From Phaeoceros laevis (lineage: Eukaryota > Anthocerotophyta > Anthocerotopsida > Notothyladales): a DNA stretch of 36,274 bases. The position numbers and the translations under genes are program-made. Location of the stretch: contig JBNGIQ010009040.1 of NCBI GenBank assembly GCA_049999765.1, positions 230,567-266,840 of the forward strand, read 5' to 3'. The notes beneath the pieces were generated by a model, which was not told where the DNA came from, did no database searches, and saw nothing but the letters and a program-made list of their open reading frames with translations. Shown here in pieces: positions 11,701 to 20,648 of this stretch (positions are counted from its first letter, which is position 1; each line of letters begins with the position of its first letter).

Positions 11701-12532
11701 ATTTTTCGTAACGTCTTCAGGGTATGGTCGTGGTGGAAAATGCCACGGTCTTGTCTGTTGCATCTCTGGATGAGCTAGACAGCATCGTCTCCAAAGGCTT
11801 TGAAAAGCGCCATATATCTGGAACGAACATGAATGCAGAGAGTTCTCGCTCTCATCTGATTATGTCTATTATTATCGAGTGTACCAACTTGCAAACCCAA
11901 GTGCTCGTGAAAGGGAAGGTCAGTAGCAGGTCTTCTCGGTCTTATCTTTGTCTGCGTCCTTGAACAAAGCTTAGCTGTTTGTTTGTTCACGCTTGCAGTT
12001 AAGTTTTGTGGACCTTGCTGGCTCGGAAAGGATTAAGAAGTCAGGCTCATCTGGTGAGCAATTGAAGGAGGCACAAAGCATAAACAAATCCCTGTCCGCC
12101 TTGGGTGATGTGATCAGTGCGTTGGCAACACAGGAGTCTTTCATCCCGTATCGGAACCACAAACTGACGATGCTGATGAGTGACTCTCTTGGTGGCAATG
12201 CTAAAACCCTGATGTTCGTAAATATCTCCCCTTCGGAATCGAACCTCGACGAGACTTACAACTCTCTTAGGTGAGCCCAGACATCACCTTTGCTTGTCAT
12301 TTTCTGAGTTCAAGTAGCTCATGGGTAGTTTGCTGTAACTGTACGTCCTGTCTTATGCAGTTATGCTAGTCGGGTGAGGTCGATTATCAACGAGGCAACG
12401 AAAAACACTGCGTCCAAAGAAATTTTGCGGCTAAAGAAGCAGGTAGCGTACTGGAAACAGCAGGCTGGAAAACCTTGCGAGGAAGAGGATCTTGAGGAGA
12501 TCCAAGATGAACGCCCTCTGAAGGAACCATGA
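5723..12532 (+). CDS. KCBP: Kinesin-like calmodulin-binding protein (KCBP / ZWICHEL type), 24 exons, 1334 aa
   Basis: Minus-end-directed kinesin-14 of green plants. It slides and bundles microtubules, and Ca2+/calmodulin shuts it off. Exons join in phase to 1334 aa (Arabidopsis KCBP is about 1260): 5723-5877, 6160-6273, 6353-6419, 6515-6646, 6794-7032, 7135-7462, 7573-7672, 7756-7937, 8122-8237, 8344-8446, 8638-8790, 8919-9065, 9178-9381, 9457-9645, 9729-9893, 10011-10148, 10251-10445, 10525-10651, 10751-10950, 11112-11294, 11498-11623, 11721-11918, 11999-12270, 12361-12532. Domains: Ser-rich head; MyTH4 about 113-300; FERM about 315-630; coiled coil about 655-950; C-terminal motor from about 952. 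The motor has P-loop GQTGSGKT (1036-1043), SSRSH (1162-1166) and DLAGSE (from 1192). The tail [14 protein letters not shown] followed by an acidic EEEDLEEI stretch is the calmodulin-binding helix. The motor carries a Gly/Asn-rich insert in exon 21. All motifs are intact, so it is probably functional. The third exon could start at 6353 or 6356. Confidence 0.96.
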
Positions 12533-13278
12533 GGTGATGCTGTCTCCCCGCTTTCCTTGTGGTTGTGGACCATAATAGTTTTGGGTGTCGGTGAGGCCTG
12601 CTGGGCATGAGGTGTGGACGTCCTTGAAGACACCTACCAGTGCAAAGTAGAACTTGAGTGGGTACCCAAAATCCCGTCTTCTATGGAACTTCACGTGCCC
12701 TGGCGTAGGAGTTTTCTCTCAAGATACCATCCCTTCGCCTTCTGGGGTTTGATGAGTGTGTCTCGACTGCTTTTGAGACCATTTGCTCGAAATAGAGCTT
12801 CACACCCGAATGTATTTGTAATGATTTTTTAATGCGAATTGCGCACGAGACTGGAATTCCAGAATCGGACACATGGGGATCAGAATTAGAAAGGTTCGTA
12901 AGTTTGGGAGGCCGGCTCCTACAAGTAGGTACTAGATAGAGAAGAACTTTGTGCGAACATATTCTGTCGGATCTGGCGTGTCTGGCACTTGCGAAGGTGC
13001 GTCAGGAAACATCGTTCTCCGAGTGGACTCGGTGCAGAGGTACACGTCGTCCTGCAGGTTCATAAGCAAATGTATGGGGACACAGCGGCCACTGGCTTAC
13101 ACCCTCCCTCCAAGACCCAGTTATTGGCCATCCCAGAGTACACGCTACCAGAGTCCGGATGAAGGACGCCGGTTTGATGCAAGGTGAGCGGCTACGGAGA
13201 AGGCATTGCGTGCTATGGTGAGTACGAGCTGGCTGTGGGAGCTGGATGCCGCTGGAGGTGATGCCGACGTAGGTAGAA
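12533..13278. other. Spacer between the kinesin and phosphatase genes
   Basis: Expected to hold the kinesin 3' untranslated region and the promoter or 5' leader of the phosphatase gene. No conserved coding pattern is visible. Short open frames exist on both strands but resemble nothing. An upstream non-coding exon of the phosphatase gene is possible near 13000-13270. Confidence 0.35.
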
Positions 13279-14973
13279 ATGGTCTCTCTCCAGCTTCCTT
13301 ACCAAACCTCAGGTTCCAACGGCTGTCCAGAGGCCAGATGTTCTCAGGGCTGTACAGAAGTTGAGGTTCGTAAGCAGGTTGCTTGGAGCAGCTCTCTCTC
13401 GTTGGACACTTTTACAAATTTGGGGAGCTTGAAGCTTGCAAGGGTGAAGAAACCGAGCTGCGAGCAACGACGACAAACAATTTGGTGCAAGGATCCATTG
13501 CAAACGCAACAGCACCACGCGCCTTACAGAAAGTGGCGGTCTATATCGCACGAGGTGCAACCTACGAACGGCAATGGTTCCCTGGCGAAATCCGCCTCGG
13601 AGGAGAGAGGAGCCAGTGTGATAAGGAGGCCGAGACGGATCATCCTGGTTCGTCACGGGCAGAGCATTGGCAACGTTGATGAAGGCTCCTACACTCGCAT
13701 TCCTGACTCGAGGATCCCACTCACGGAGGAAGGTTGGCACCAGGCAGTGGAATGTGGCGAAAAGATTCGCCATCTTATCGAGAGCGATGCCGAGGATGAC
13801 TGGCAGGTATACTTCTACGTTTCGCCGTACAAGCGAACATTGCAGACACTGAGAGGAATGGGGACCGCCTTTGAGCGGTCCCGCATAGCTGGTGTTAGAG
13901 AAGAGCCTCGTTTGCGAGAGCAGGATTTCGGTAAGCCACACAACGAACCCATCAGCCTTTCTGAGAATAGCGGACAGAATAGTGCTTTTCTGCTTGAATT
14001 CACCATGAGTGGCTTGTCCAGGCAATTTCCAAGATAGAGAAAAAATGAGAGTAGAGAAGGAAGTTCGGCTAAGATATGGTCGATTCTTCTACCGTTTCCC
14101 GAATGGAGAGTCCGCCTCAGATGTATATGACAGAATCACAGGTCAGAAAGGTTTGGAGAGTTTTTGGTTTTCTTGGCAGGAAGTTCCTTCACCTGAGTGT
14201 TTAATGCTAGCCGTTCTGATGTCTGGTTTGCATGATGGACAGCTTTCCGAGAAACCCTCCGCTCCGATATAGATACAGGTCGATTTCAGCAGTCCCCTGC
14301 ACAGACGAAGAACATGAACCTTGTCGTCGTGTCACATGGGCTTACTCTTCGGGTGTTTCTGACAAGGTGGTATAAGTGGACAGTTAAGCAATTTGAGGGA
14401 CTTCATAACTTCGGCAATGCAGGCATGATGGTGATGGAGCTGGGCCCTGGTGGGAGGTAGGTTTTTGGAATCCCTTGACCAAAATGATATCCTGAATTGG
14501 TATGGTTCTTGTTATGTTTGATTTAGCTGACTTTTCGAGGCATGTGGCAACCTGTTTGATTGCTCGACTGGCCTGGTAGCGCAGGTACAGTCTTCTAATG
14601 CATCACACTGCCACGGAGCTGAAGGCATTTGGAATGACAGATGAGATGATAGAGGATCAGGAATGGTAAGTCTCTGCACTTTGCTGGTAGATTACTGCCC
14701 TGTGCCTTCCACTGTGTAGAAGCTACAGTGATCAGTGGGAAGAAGTCTGTCCCGAGGTGGTGAAGCTGACTGACAGTGTGGACGTTGTTGTTCGGTAGGC
14801 AGAAGCATGCGAAGCCAGGGGCCTTGAATGACAACTGGTTTACTTCGGGCTCTTCATTTTTCAGCCACTTCGACGACATGGAGAATGGCCTCCCGTACAG
14901 AGACGTTCCTTCTGATGTTGTGCAGGGGAGTGTGGCTGGAGAGCCCTTGTTCGAAGAAGACGAATGTAAGTGA
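13279..14973 (+). CDS. Histidine phosphatase (phosphoglycerate mutase-like, AT74 type), five exons, 413 aa
   Basis: Exons 13279-13930, 14022-14141, 14243-14456, 14585-14665 and 14799-14973 join in phase to 413 aa. Histidine phosphatases transfer phosphate through a catalytic His. Here that is H126 in the RHGQS box of IILVRHGQSIGN, and the second catalytic His is H289 in VVVSHGL. The block VYFYVSPYKRTLQTLRG, then REQDFGNFQ, then YGRFFYRFPNGESASDVYDRI, then TVKQFEGLHNFGN matches the plant AT74/AT74H subfamily, which is not the glycolytic enzyme. Substrate unknown. The first 115 residues are basic and Ser/Thr-rich with no family match. They may be a plastid transit peptide or partly untranslated sequence. 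The start at 13279 is the first Met of the open frame and is the least certain part. The last codons (GAATGTAAGTGA) also look like a splice donor, so a further exon is possible. Confidence 0.88.
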
Positions 14974-16068
14974 TCCCCGGCCTGCAGCGCAAACTCAGAG
15001 GATTTATGTAGGCGGTGTTATATCTAACCTTGTGTCAAGTCACGGGGTATTACTTAACTAGCGTGTCCTGTAGGGACCACTAATAACCATATGACTCGGA
15101 CAGACTGTGTGGCACACGCTGTATTTTTCCTCTGCCAAAAACCAGTGTCCCAAACCAGAAGGATTTCTAGAATGCTCGCACAAACTTCGGCACAGAATGG
15201 GCACAAATCCATACCGAGGGTCCGAGACTCACATCTGGGGGTGTAAAAATGGATAGCTTTGCCATCAAAGAGGCCTACTTTAGTCCCTCCAAGCCCTTGA
15301 CGTTGGACATACTGTGCCGGCGTGAGGGTTTCGTCAATGTAGTGCATTCAAAGAAACGAGAATGACGGCATTTCCGTCTTTTGTCAAGGTAAAACTGCCG
15401 ACATGGCTTCTTTCTTTTCGGATATGGAAAGGGTTTAAGGGTTTGCATGAAGCAGAGAGCAACCGTCAGTAGACGACAAACAGCAATTGGTATATCGGAT
15501 CTTTCAGGAATGATTCTACCACGGTGAGAGATCGGCATCCGTGGCCCAAGTTTGGCGAAGGCAGGGCGACGACATTATTTAGATTAGTTTGTCGTGGTCC
15601 CGCCTGTTGCCTGTTGGCAGTCTATAACCCGAAACGTGTGCATCCAGCAGCGCATGATGCGGAAGTAGCCACTAAGCAATTGCAAAGCCTGCGTGGAAGA
15701 GGGCAATGCACGAGCAAGTGACGGGCACTGGTGGTGGTGGTGGTCCGCGGAGTTCACCTTCTAACAAGCTCCCAGAATAGCAGAGCGTAGGGCGCGCAAG
15801 TCCTGTGTCCCGCCAACTTGCTGGTAAACCGGTTTAGAGCCATTTTGCTTGGATGTCCACACCGGATTGAGAAGGGAAGCTTCACCTGTTGAGGTCCGTT
15901 CCCCGCAATTTGCTCCCGGGCGCCTTGGGACGTCTTCGCTGCTTCCTGAGCTTCGGAAGGTCTATGATCGGCTCCCAATCGGCTTGTCAGCCAAGCGCGG
16001 GCTTCCAGCTCCTCCAGTAGAATTCCCTCACTCATCAAGTAGCGAGCCACTGTCAGGCGGGGAGGGAG
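14974..16068. other. Spacer upstream of the NLR gene
   Basis: About 1.1 kb with no supported gene. It should contain the phosphatase 3' untranslated region (left) and the NLR promoter and leader (right). Short open frames on both strands resemble no family. Confidence 0.4.
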
Positions 16069-19000
16069 ATGGATTCTGCTAAGCTGATGGAGGACTTCAA
16101 ATTTTTGGCCGACCTGGTTGCTGCGCTGGGCCAGCAGCATCTGCTGGAGTCTCAGCACTCCGAGGCTGCTGTGGATTTGCTGGAGACTTTGCAGCCCCTG
16201 ATTGCCAAGCTGTCTGGCTGTGCACCGTTTGCTTCAAATTCCAAGTCCGAGGAGCTCTACAGAAGTCTCCACTCGACCGTGGTTGAAGTCGGGAGATCTG
16301 CCACAACCTGCTTCGTCTCCCAACGCAACAGCGTGGTGGATCATGAGGTGGTGAAATGTGTGCTGTTCCTCAGTCTTGCCGTCAGGACCTTTCTGTCGAA
16401 AGTCCTCAGGATCCTCGGCGTACAGTCCGACGAAGGTGTTTCCGCTTGCCAAGGTGAGAAAGTGCCTTCTACGAGGAGCTTGCACTTTGAAATTGCTGAG
16501 TCGGACCTGATGGCTCATGTGGATTTGCAACCCGCAGAGAGTGAGATGGACAAATCCGGTGGCTGGTCGCTGCTTCCACATGACTTGGATGGGTGTAGTC
16601 TGTATCACACATTTTCCAGGTCAATGGACTGCTTCGGGAAGCTTGGGCGAGGCAGGATACGTGCAACACCAGATCAGGATAGACGAGCTGACACCAGAGC
16701 ATCGGCCTTGAATTGGGAGCAGGAGAGTGTTGTGGGGGACTGTCAGGCCGTCGCAGAGGCTGTAGATCGAAATCTGAAAGCCCTGGATTCAAGTGTCAAT
16801 TACCTGAAAGTTCTTCTTGCTTCAACAGCTGATGGCATAGAGGAATCTCTGGTTTCCAAAAAATGTGGCCCCTCTTTCGTCGTCATGGCTCAGCTTCGGG
16901 ACAAGTTTCAGGCTTTTCTGGAGCATGGCTTAGCAGCTAGAACAGGAAAACAGGGAGGGCAAGTTTGCCCTTCGGTGTCGTCATCCTCAGATGCCGAAAG
17001 TACGGAGAAAGCTCATGATCTACCTCTCAAGGCCGTGGAAGTGTCGCATGAAGCAGGCATTTCCGGATTGGGACAGGATGGCACTGAAACTAGCCAGCGC
17101 TTGTGCAAGCCTGACGAGACTCTGAGTTGTCAAATTGATGCGTTTCACGAAGAAGTTGAACAAGTGAAAGAGAGGTTGCTGTCAAGGAACGGACCAATGT
17201 TGGTGGCAGTGCATGGGAAAGAGGGCCTGGGTAAAACATCTCTTGCTGCATTGGTGTGTTGCAATGAGGCTGTCATGGATCGTTTCCTTGGAGGGATATA
17301 TTGGGTTTCTCTCGGTCGTTTTCCAGATTTGGTGAGTCTTCAGAACAATTTGTTGGAGGACATCACAGGAATCAGAGGAAATTTTCAATCAATCGACGTT
17401 GGGATTGCTCGTCTCTCGCTAGAATTGGCGGGCAGGCTTCCTTCCCTTTTGGTCATAGACGACGTTCGGAGAGTTGAGGACCTCAATGCATTCAGCTTGT
17501 ACGAGGACAGTTTAAGAGGCAAGTACCTTGTCACACTGCAAGATAGCAGGTTGCTGGACGGTGCAGATAAGGACGACTTTATTTTACATCCTCGCAGCGA
17601 ACAACAGGCAGCTACCCTGTTTCATTCATGTTTGAGGAGCCCATGTAGTTCTAGTCCTGAACTTGACGCTGAAATCCTGAAGTACGTCAAGGTATGCAAT
17701 GGAGTTCCGTTGCTAATTCATTCACTGAGTAGTTCCTTCTGCGAGACGAGACATATGCAAAAGCTGGAAAGGCTCAGCGTAAGGATGGCAAGGAACGTAG
17801 GAACAGATGAGAGGAGGGTGGATGATCCCAACCAGCAACATCCTATCTCCAGGGCAGTTGCAGAAAAGGTCAAGCCCTCTGGCTTGTTGAGCAAGAACAC
17901 GGTAGTTTGTTACCCTAGCAAGGAACTATCACCAGAGGAGGAGAGGCTACTGGATGAAAAAGACACGGCAAAGGATGAACAAGCAGTTCCTCATCAGGAT
18001 ATGGGACCTTCCCGACCTCAGGAGCGCGAAACAGTGGACCCCAGGGATTCGCATGGTGCACCCCCTACAGCACTTCCGGGTTCTGGAGAGAGGTCAACCA
18101 ATGAGTTCACAACAAAGGCAAGAACCATCACAGGAGGGAAGATACCATACGACGACAGTCATGACGTACAGAAGCTGGAAGACAGAGACAACAGGGTTAC
18201 CAGCCAAGATCTCTTTCCCCTTCTTCATTGCTTCGATTCTTTATCTGCAATTCACCCTGTATTACTGGATCGCTACCTAGACTTGGCTGCCTTTCCAAAG
18301 GGTGAATACGTAAGCTCCAGAAGGATTGAGAATGTTTGGGGAGCTGGTAGAGTGCTGAATCACTCCTACACTCTTGTAGTTCTCGGTTTGTTCGCAAGTC
18401 GCGCACTTGTGGAATGGAGGTTTGAATCCGCTCCTGTACAGGCTGCTGTCAGGAACATAGGATATTCCATGCACTGGAGGTTACCAGCTGTGTTTTATGA
18501 CCTCGCGCGATTCGTGATCAAAGCAGACAATGGGAGGACTTTTGGGCTTCAAAACGTCCCGGAGACTGTCACAGGGTGGTCGGCTCAGGACAACAGGAGA
18601 ACAGGAAACCAAGACCTTGCACTGGAAAATGCAGTTAGTACTCAAAGGTCGGGAGGCCCTTCACCAAGTAGTTATGACCACAGTGGAGTCAGTAAAGGCG
18701 AAGGGTTCGACTCGGAGGACATTTCTGAAAGGATCTGCCATGCAATGGTCCGAGACTTGTGTTCCAAGGAGCCTGGCAAGGAGGCTACGTTGTCAGATGA
18801 AGGACAGAACAGGAGCTGGACTACAGCATTGGAGACAGCTGCGATCAGCCAAAGCGAAAAGGGAAAGGGAACAGCTTGCCTGAAAAAACCGTTGCTCTTC
18901 TCCCCGCTGAGATGCCGTCTCTTCTCACCAGATTTTGTACAAGACCAGTTTCCACTTGGCTGGACCACTGAACCTATTGCCAATACTGCAGAAAAGCTTT

Positions 19001-20391
19001 CTCTAGACCGTGCTGCAGTCAGTCACCTTCCAGAATCCTTGAGCTTTTCAAGTCTCCGTATTGCTCTGATAGGGAACAATGCAGTGGTGAAGCAGATCCC
19101 TTCCCATACTTTCGCCAGAATGCCCAGTCTTTTGGTGCTTGAATTGAAGGGGTGCTCTGCACTAAAGTCGGTTCCCAAGGCAATCTCGTCATTGCAGTCC
19201 TTGAAAGTACTAGACTTGAGTGGCTGCTCTAGTCTTCAAAATCTTCCAACCTCCATTGGTCAGCTGACAAACCTTCGTGAGTTGCGAGCTGCTGATTGCA
19301 TCTCACTAGGTTGCTTACCCCAATCTGCATGCTCTCTTGCTAGCTTAGAATTGTTGGATCTCAGTTATTGTTCCAAGCTCCAATATCTGCCCACCAATCT
19401 TGGCTGTCTTTCCTCTCTTAGATACTTGTACCTCAGGGATTGCTGGTTGCTGCAATGCTTGCCGACATCCACATCTCTACTCACCAAAGTTTTGCAAATT
19501 GACATGACTGGCTGTTCTAGTCTCCAATATGCTCCGTCATATCTCAACCAGCTCAGACTGTTAGCGAATTCTCAAAAAGTACGTGCTATGGCAGTCCCCC
19601 CAGGGTTGTGGAAGCTGCCCAATCTAGAAGTTCTCCAGCTGTGTGCAGTCACCCATTTAACTTTCCTGCCATCAGCAGTGGCACGGTTAAAGAATATCCG
19701 ACACCTCAACTTTTCAGGTTGCAGGAACTTGGAGTATTTACCAGAGGACATTGGGTCTCTAACTCTGGTGGAGGATCTGGATTTGAGCTGCACTGCTCTC
19801 AGAAAACTACCTTCTTCCTTGGAAGGCCTTACCAACCTACAGAGGTTGTCACTACGTGACTGTCCAAGGCTGCTCTCCCTCCCGTCAACTATATCATCTC
19901 TGCCAAGTCTGAAGTCCTTAGATTTGTCCCACTGCTGGGACCTCATAGTGATCCCTCCATCTGTTGGGGAACCAAACAGCTTTAAAGCATTGTCGCATTT
20001 AGACATGGGGGGATGCAGTTTTCAGTCTCTCCCTGCTTTTTCTGTAGGTGCTTGTCCTGAGCTTAAGAACCTGAACCTGTCTGACTGTGTTAACTTGACC
20101 TCTTTGCCTCCTACCATAAGATTAGTGAAGTCCTTGTCCATGTTGAAGCTGGACGGGTGTCGAAATCTCCAGTCTCTTGAAGGTCTAGGTTTAGAGGACT
20201 TGGCAAGTCTCTCTCACCTAAGTCTGAGGAACTGTACAGGTATCAATTCGCTGCCGGGGCTTCAACTTCTCCAGCTGAAATACTTGGATGTCAGTGGTTG
20301 CCCTGTCAGCCCCTTCCCAGAAGTTCTTCAAGCCCAAGCAAAGGATGGAAAACTGAAGCTGGTTAGGTGGGGTGCCATTTGGCAAGAGTAG
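16069..20391 (+). CDS. NB-ARC-LRR immune-receptor-like protein (plant NLR), intronless, 1440 aa
   Basis: Plant NLRs are intracellular receptors. The NB-ARC switch binds ADP/ATP, and the LRRs sense effectors or keep the switch closed. Visible here: N-terminal helical region, residues 1-380, with two helix-rich blocks, resembling neither TIR nor kinase (CC or RPW8-like at most); P-loop GKEGLGKTS at 383-391; kinase-2 LLVIDDV at 460-466; an RNBS-B-like LVTLQDSRLL; GLPL-like GVPLL at 545-549; ARC2 with LDLAAFPKGEY. Where MHD is expected the sequence reads MHWRLPAVFYDLARF from 801, so the Asp is not in its place. A hydrophilic insert of about 110 residues sits between ARC1 and ARC2, and another of about 130 before the LRRs. 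About 17-18 LRRs at 975-1425 follow the LxxLDLSGCSxLxxLP pattern of plant NLRs. One uninterrupted frame with no introns is unlike the neighbours. The start is the first Met of the open frame, before a helix. It is probably expressed, but its signalling type is unclear. Confidence 0.9.
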   Translation: MDSAKLMEDFKFLADLVAALGQQHLLESQHSEAAVDLLETLQPLIAKLSGCAPFASNSKSEELYRSLHSTVVEVGRSATTCFVSQRNSVVDHEVVKCVLFLSLAVRTFLSKVLRILGVQSDEGVSACQGEKVPSTRSLHFEIAESDLMAHVDLQPAESEMDKSGGWSLLPHDLDGCSLYHTFSRSMDCFGKLGRGRIRATPDQDRRADTRASALNWEQESVVGDCQAVAEAVDRNLKALDSSVNYLKVLLASTADGIEESLVSKKCGPSFVVMAQLRDKFQAFLEHGLAARTGKQGGQVCPSVSSSSDAESTEKAHDLPLKAVEVSHEAGISGLGQDGTETSQRLCKPDETLSCQIDAFHEEVEQVKERLLSRNGPMLVAVHGKEGLGKTSLAALVCCNEAVMDRFLGGIYWVSLGRFPDLVSLQNNLLEDITGIRGNFQSIDVGIARLSLELAGRLPSLLVIDDVRRVEDLNAFSLYEDSLRGKYLVTLQDSRLLDGADKDDFILHPRSEQQAATLFHSCLRSPCSSSPELDAEILKYVKVCNGVPLLIHSLSSSFCETRHMQKLERLSVRMARNVGTDERRVDDPNQQHPISRAVAEKVKPSGLLSKNTVVCYPSKELSPEEERLLDEKDTAKDEQAVPHQDMGPSRPQERETVDPRDSHGAPPTALPGSGERSTNEFTTKARTITGGKIPYDDSHDVQKLEDRDNRVTSQDLFPLLHCFDSLSAIHPVLLDRYLDLAAFPKGEYVSSRRIENVWGAGRVLNHSYTLVVLGLFASRALVEWRFESAPVQAAVRNIGYSMHWRLPAVFYDLARFVIKADNGRTFGLQNVPETVTGWSAQDNRRTGNQDLALENAVSTQRSGGPSPSSYDHSGVSKGEGFDSEDISERICHAMVRDLCSKEPGKEATLSDEGQNRSWTTALETAAISQSEKGKGTACLKKPLLFSPLRCRLFSPDFVQDQFPLGWTTEPIANTAEKLSLDRAAVSHLPESLSFSSLRIALIGNNAVVKQIPSHTFARMPSLLVLELKGCSALKSVPKAISSLQSLKVLDLSGCSSLQNLPTSIGQLTNLRELRAADCISLGCLPQSACSLASLELLDLSYCSKLQYLPTNLGCLSSLRYLYLRDCWLLQCLPTSTSLLTKVLQIDMTGCSSLQYAPSYLNQLRLLANSQKVRAMAVPPGLWKLPNLEVLQLCAVTHLTFLPSAVARLKNIRHLNFSGCRNLEYLPEDIGSLTLVEDLDLSCTALRKLPSSLEGLTNLQRLSLRDCPRLLSLPSTISSLPSLKSLDLSHCWDLIVIPPSVGEPNSFKALSHLDMGGCSFQSLPAFSVGACPELKNLNLSDCVNLTSLPPTIRLVKSLSMLKLDGCRNLQSLEGLGLEDLASLSHLSLRNCTGINSLPGLQLLQLKYLDVSGCPVSPFPEVLQAQAKDGKLKLVRWGAIWQE

Positions 20392-20648
20392 ATCAAAAGG
20401 TACAAGAAGTTATCAGCACGGGAGCACCGCTACGAAGGTGGTGACATGACAAGAACCGGCTTCAGGCAGTTATCACTGTATTGTATGTAGATCTGTCAGT
20501 ACGGCTGTATTGTTTCCTAAGTGAAACTCATGAATTGCTCCGAAGTTGGACCTATGTACATCACACCGGGATTCTTGAACTCAGTTGAACTGTTCAAATG
20601 CCTTAAATTGAAACACGTTTTTCATCTCAAGCAGGCTTTGAAGTCAAT
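20392..20648 (+). other. Convergent 3' flank of the NLR gene
   Basis: Short stretch between the NLR stop codon and the stop of the minus-strand PHD gene. It should hold both 3' untranslated regions. Nothing else is visible. Confidence 0.5.

Noticed and set aside
13309-14025. 238-codon minus-strand open frame opposite the phosphatase gene
   Set aside because: It is the antisense shadow of the first phosphatase exon, which has clear family motifs on the plus strand.
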